A stretch of DNA of 64,000 bases, from assembly GCF_022539665.2 (NCBI RefSeq), contig NC_081333.1, positions 3,348,001-3,412,000 on the forward strand. Reading direction: 5' to 3'. The translations under genes and the position numbers were made by a program. The stretch's first letter is position 1. Each line of letters opens with the position of its first letter. Shown here in pieces: positions 59,823-64,000 of this stretch. This stretch comes from Daphnia carinata (taxonomy: Eukaryota > Arthropoda > Branchiopoda > Diplostraca > Daphniidae). The notes beneath the pieces are model-generated. The model was not told where the DNA came from. It worked only from the letters and a program-made list of their open reading frames with translations, and did not search any database.

Positions 59823-62289
59823 TTAAACCACGTTGGAATCCACTTCTTTACCACAGACCTTTAGATGATACCGCAAGTTCACTAACTGTTGAATTTGTCA
59901 TGAATGTTTACATTGGATCAGTTGAATAATAACATTTGACTACACTTACTGTATTAAACTGCTTTCGGCAGTGCGTGCACTGGTGAGGGGTCTGAGTCTC
60001 CTCGGCTGTCGTATGAGTCCGCTCGTGTACGTACCGCTCTCTAAATGTCCGCATCTTTTCTGGACAAGAACGGCATTGATAATTTAAATCGGATGAATGG
60101 ACGGGTTGATGCAAGAGCAGAGCGCTTTTTGATAAGAAAGTTCGACTACATCCTTCGCATGGAAAGATGGATTCACGATGTTCCTTAATCTTGTGCTCCT
60201 TTAAAGCTTTAAGAATACAAGAATGATGATGTTTGCCGAAAGTAATGTTCGTTTCACGTCAAACCTTTGATGTTCGGAAATTCCCTTTCGCAAACGCTAC
60301 AAGGGATGACGGGCGTTTCTCCTGTATGGGTGCAACGGTGGATATAGAAGGCACTCCTTAATGTAATATTTACAGACGTTAGCAAATTACCATTTCCACA
60401 TAATCTCAATATTACCATTTGTGGTAACGCATGGGGCAAAAGTCGCATTCTATGACTTGGTAGTGATAGTTTGCCCGCGGTTTAGGTGTCGGTTTCTCTT
60501 TTTGGGTAGCGGGAAGATTCTGTTTACCCTTAAGACTGACATTGGCCAAATCTCTTTTTTTAGTCACCTTCCCTTTAACCTCTTCCGCCTCATCTTCTTT
60601 TACTGTATCATTTCCCCCCTCGATTTGGTCGCTGTCAACTTTCTCATCTGGACACAAATTGGTTTTTGATGAGCCTACAAGTGGTAGGCATAGTTTATTG
60701 TAGAGTTACAAAGAGAGAGAGTTAATATTACCTGCTACTTTTGTTTTGTCTCTTAACTTAAGGGCTATTTTTGCTTCTTCGTCTTCCATCAATTCGGCAT
60801 TATCATCTTCTTCTGCATCGTGTGTGACATCTTTTTCCGCATTTTGAGGTTCTTTTTGCTCAGGCTCTTTCTGCTCAGGTTCTCTTTTCCGTTCCTCTTC
60901 CTCCCCTTCTACAACATTGATTGTCTTTTTATTTAGAATACCGATTTCGTCAGCTAAACGAAGTGAATCGGCAATCATTGGCTCTACTTCATTGTCACCA
61001 ATTTCATTATGTTCACAATGCTTCATTAAATGACGCTGATAAACACCTTGGTAGGAAAACAAATCCTGCAAAGGATGGAAAAATACAAAGGTTATTCTAT
61101 GTCAATCTAGGAAAACCTATAATTATAGGGCTTACTTGGCAAACCGGGCATTGGAATGGTTTGTCCCGGCTGTGTATCCGTAGATGGTTTTTAATGTTCC
61201 CTCTGGTAAGAAACCGTCGACTACAGTGTGGACAAGCATATTTTTTACGAGCAAATTTAGATGATGGTTTCGCTTTTTTAGGAGCGAGTTTTTTTAACGC
61301 TGCCACTGAAACCGGCGGTACTGTCAATGAAAGTGGTTCATCCGGTTGCTTCGTCCTCTGAAGTCGCTTCAACACTTTCCCACCTCTCCCAAGTCTCCGT
61401 TTTCCCACTACCGAAGGTATTGCGACTTCAGGTGCAAGTTCCTCGTTTGCTTCATCGACTGTCATTTCTAAGTGAGGAATAAAATTTAATTTTCATTGTA
61501 CCACTTTTTTTGTGCTGACTTTTAGCTTATTATATCACCATTGGGAATGTCGTTGGCATCACTGGCTACGTCTAAGCCATGGTTTGTGGATTGCGGTTGC
61601 GTAAGGCTTTGCACTTGCACGATCAAAGGCCGCGGTGAGGTAACGGCTACGATCTTTGGACCTACAGCCTTTGCTGGACTCCTAGTTGGATGAAATGCCT
61701 GTTGATGTGGTTGTTGGAGATGGCATACCCCATTAGCTTCTGGTTCATACTATTCCAACACAAAGTCATCAGCTTAGTTTACCAGATCAGAAGTACACAA
61801 ATTCTTTACCATTGGTGAGGCATCACCATAATCTGTCAGTTCGTGAATACTTGCTAAATCATCATCATGTTCTATTGGAGATCCAACTTTAAAATCATCT
61901 ATGATCTTTTCCCATGAAGATCCTTGAACTTGTGGTGCAGTAAGTTGACCTGTGTAGATATAGCGAACAAGGCCTTGCACCTCTTCTACACTTTTGATAA
62001 ACATTAGAAAAATAAAAGGATTAAAACTTTAAAAAGACAAAAATTTGCTCATATAGTACGTGTAGCCAGCCATAATGACACACGGATCATCAGTCAATGG
62101 CCAATCCTTCAAAAGATAGCAAAAAACTGGGCTAGCTGCAGCCAAGACTCCTTTATTGGCCCGTATTTTTCTTCCGTTACAATGCAGTGTCACATCAGCA
62201 AACAATTCTTTCTGTAAACAATCATATAATCCTCTTTCAATACAGAGACCACGTCCTTTAGCTCGAATTAACACTCTTGTGCTTTTCAT
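59823..62289 (-). CDS. BTB domain and C2H2 zinc-finger protein
   Basis: Nine exons in minus order (62060-62289, 61810-61990, 61539-61749, 61136-61467, 60732-61065, 60416-60674, 60265-60356, 59950-60206, 59823-59885) join to 652 residues. The N-terminal BTB domain has LFADVTLHCNGRKIRANKGV, ASPVFCYLLKDWP and GYTVEEVQGLVRYIYTGQL. A disordered region and a basic stretch follow. Then come two C2H2 fingers (CPHCSRRFLTRGNIKNHLRI and CPVCQDLFSYQGVYQRHLMK), an acidic Glu/Lys-rich linker with a short EPEQK repeat, and five more fingers, the last ending HLKVCG (C2HC type). Several fingers are split by introns, and the splice phases restore exact finger spacing. It is probably a sequence-specific transcription factor; no one-to-one orthologue was recognised. 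Confidence 0.85.
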
Positions 62290-63164
62290 TTTGCAGATTT
62301 ATCCTAAACAAAAAAAAAAGAAAAACTTGTTAATCTTAAACATTTAAACTAGCTGGTTCATCAAAGAAAATCTGATGATGCAGATAACAAAACTAAACTG
62401 CTGAAGCAAAAAAAAAAAAAGTATAACATATAAATATGTATATCTATCTAATTCGTTATTCTGGGAGAAGACGTTTCTATCGAGAATGTTTTAAAATCTC
62501 AAATCGGTACACGTTCACCGAGCATGTAGACATTGCCCTGGGAAGGTCGACTACCAACATTTTACATTTCTTAAAAAGCACCTTATTTATTTTTTTCTAA
62601 ATGACGGAACACCCAATCCTTAAACGGAATAACCCACCTTAACGAAGGAAATATACAATCGATGTATTATGATTTGCAACGGATCTGCCACGTTTCAAAA
62701 AATGATAAATTAGAAATGTCCAGGATCCCAGGTAAAGGATGTAGTGAACGTAATGAATTGAGGAAATAGATGTCAAAGGCGGCGAAATCTACAACTTGAT
62801 TCTATTTAACGCCTTGTACGAATAAACAGGACCCTGAAAAAGATTCAATAAAAAGAACCCTAAACAGAAAGCTTCGTCAGCGCCACCAACTTCATTTTCT
62901 ATGGTACTCTTATTGTTGCGTTTTGAATCTAAGAACTACGATATGATCTCCTCATCATTATTTCTATGGTTGCTCTGTTGATCTCAGTTTTTCAACAGTT
63001 CTTCGTTTTTAGGAAGCCATCAGGCAAATCTTTACCTTTTTAAAATGATTCAACCACATTCGATGGGGATTCGTTAAAGGCCGAAAATGTAACACCAGCT
63101 GATGTGAAAATTGGATGATTTGAACGTAATTGACGAAGTGCTAACTGGATTAAAAGAACCACTG
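62290..63164. other. Divergent promoter region of the BTB zinc-finger and RNPC3 genes
   Basis: About 870 bp with no coding exon. It lies between divergent starts. A frame upstream of 63165 is in phase but has no ATG and is closed by a TGA at 63105-63107. Confidence 0.5.
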
Positions 63165-64000
63165 ATGAAGTCGTGTGAAATAGAAATGGAGCCTGCATTG
63201 CCTGATACACTGATTGTGCGCCGTCTACCGGAATGTCTAACAGAGCGAGATTTGAACGGTCTGTTCCAATTTTTTGGTGCCCAAACAGTGAAAAAAGAAG
63301 AACCAAAAGGAAGACAGAGGAGTAGCACCATTATTGTCAAGTAATGGAAAAATATTCCTCATGTAATAAGAATGATCATCTAAAGTTTTCTATTTCCTAA
63401 CAATTTTAAGGTTCAGCTCACATGAAGATGCTTCATATGCATTAACTCGCTTGCACCAGCTACTAGTCTTGGGTAAAAGGATTGTTGCAGAATATGCAGA
63501 TTTCACAATCCTGCCAGACATACCACAGACTAATTCTCTACCAAAACAGCTTAAGGAGGAAAATTTTACAAAATACCCTCCTGCTAATGAACATGTAGTG
63601 AACAATATTGTGGCTGAATTGGCACGAAATGATGATTTCTATCAAAAAGTGCTGCAGCTTATGAAAAGTATGAACCTACCTCCCCCATTTATTCATACAT
63701 CAAACCAGCCTGTTACTATAGTGGAGCCATCAGATATTGAAGAAGTTGAAATGGAAGAGCTCTACAAAGAAGATACAGAAGAATCAGAATTGGAAACTGA
63801 TTTTACTATAACTGGTGACAAAGAAGTAATTCCTGAGATAAGTGTGAGGCGAAAAAAACGAAAACAATTGAAAAGAACAAACACACTTAAACTACTCACC
63901 AATCCAACAACTATTTCTACTAAAGTGAAGCCAGTATCCTCATCTGGTCAAACAGTCTCAGAAATATTTGAGCAGAACGCGTTAGCTTCGAACAAAAAAC
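63165..64000 (+). CDS. RNPC3: RNPC3 (RBM40, U11/U12 snRNP 65K), 5' part
   Basis: Two exons are visible, 63165-63340 and from 63411 to the window end; the gene continues beyond. The start is the first in-frame ATG (MKSCEIEMEPALPDTLIVRR). The N-terminal RRM has TLIVRRLPECLTERDLN, LFQFFGAQTV and ALTRLHQLLVLGKRIVAEYA. The region after it (KYPPANEHVVNNIVAELARN, then LMKSMNLPPPF) matches the conserved PPP-containing segment of human RNPC3. An acidic stretch and a basic stretch (RRKKRKQLKR) follow. The protein joins the U11 and U12 snRNPs of the minor spliceosome through U11-59K and U12 RNA. The C-terminal RRM lies outside the window. Confidence 0.9.

Noticed and set aside
63111-63164. Upstream start of RNPC3 at 63111
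   Set aside because: The codon is TTG and a stop precedes it in frame; the first ATG is at 63165.
1-64000. CRISPR arrays, operons, bacterial insertion sequences or phage genes
   Set aside because: No regularly spaced repeats or prokaryotic gene organisation; the window is intron-rich animal DNA.
36369-64000. U12-type (minor) introns, looked for because RNPC3 is present
   Set aside because: None of the introns placed here shows the ATATCCTT or GTATCCTT donor with a TCCTTAAC-like branch site.

Overview
The window reads as nuclear DNA of a compact arthropod genome, most likely a crustacean close to Daphnia. The genes carry many short GT-AG introns of about 50-110 bp, intergenic distances are small, the orthologues are animal or arthropod in type (alsin, Mylip, SNRK, MEK, RFWD3, dysbindin, INTS14), and there is a tandem pair of nrf-6-like acyltransferase genes. 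Species assignment is inference. Exon models were built by hand from splice sites, reading-frame continuity and remembered family alignments.

Layout. 1-7.4 kb: one plus-strand gene for a secreted, cysteine-rich, membrane-anchored protein, with introns unusually full of A/T homopolymers. 8.0-13.6 kb: a giant inverted repeat of about 5.4 kb whose arms each hold an intron-containing copy of one unidentified gene, around a short spacer; three tRNA-like sequences lie at the centre. 13.6-24.1 kb: CTDSP phosphatase (-) and INTS14 (+) head to head, then MEK/Dsor1 (-) and RpL17 (+) head to head. RpL17 introns 2 and 3 hold two related box C/D snoRNAs. 24.2-36.9 kb: alsin/ALS2 (-), SNRK kinase (-) and PDCD5 (+). 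37.3-46.6 kb: Mylip (-), a small unrecognised gene (+), an ARAP-like RhoGAP (+) and RFWD3 (-). 47.4-54.1 kb: two tandem nrf-6-like genes with almost identical exon lengths. 54.4-55.0 kb: an intron-containing tRNA-Ile(UAU) (-) and an initiator tRNA-Met (+). 56.1-64.0 kb: HSDL1-like dehydrogenase (-), dysbindin (+), a BTB/zinc-finger protein (-) and the 5' part of RNPC3/U11-U12-65K (+), which runs off the end.

Most protein genes are housekeeping or signalling genes arranged as head-to-head pairs that probably share promoter regions. They do not form one pathway. The accessory or unusual content is the 5.4-kb foldback, the nrf-6-like duplication, the two intronic snoRNAs, the homopolymer-rich first gene and the small orphan gene at 39.35 kb.
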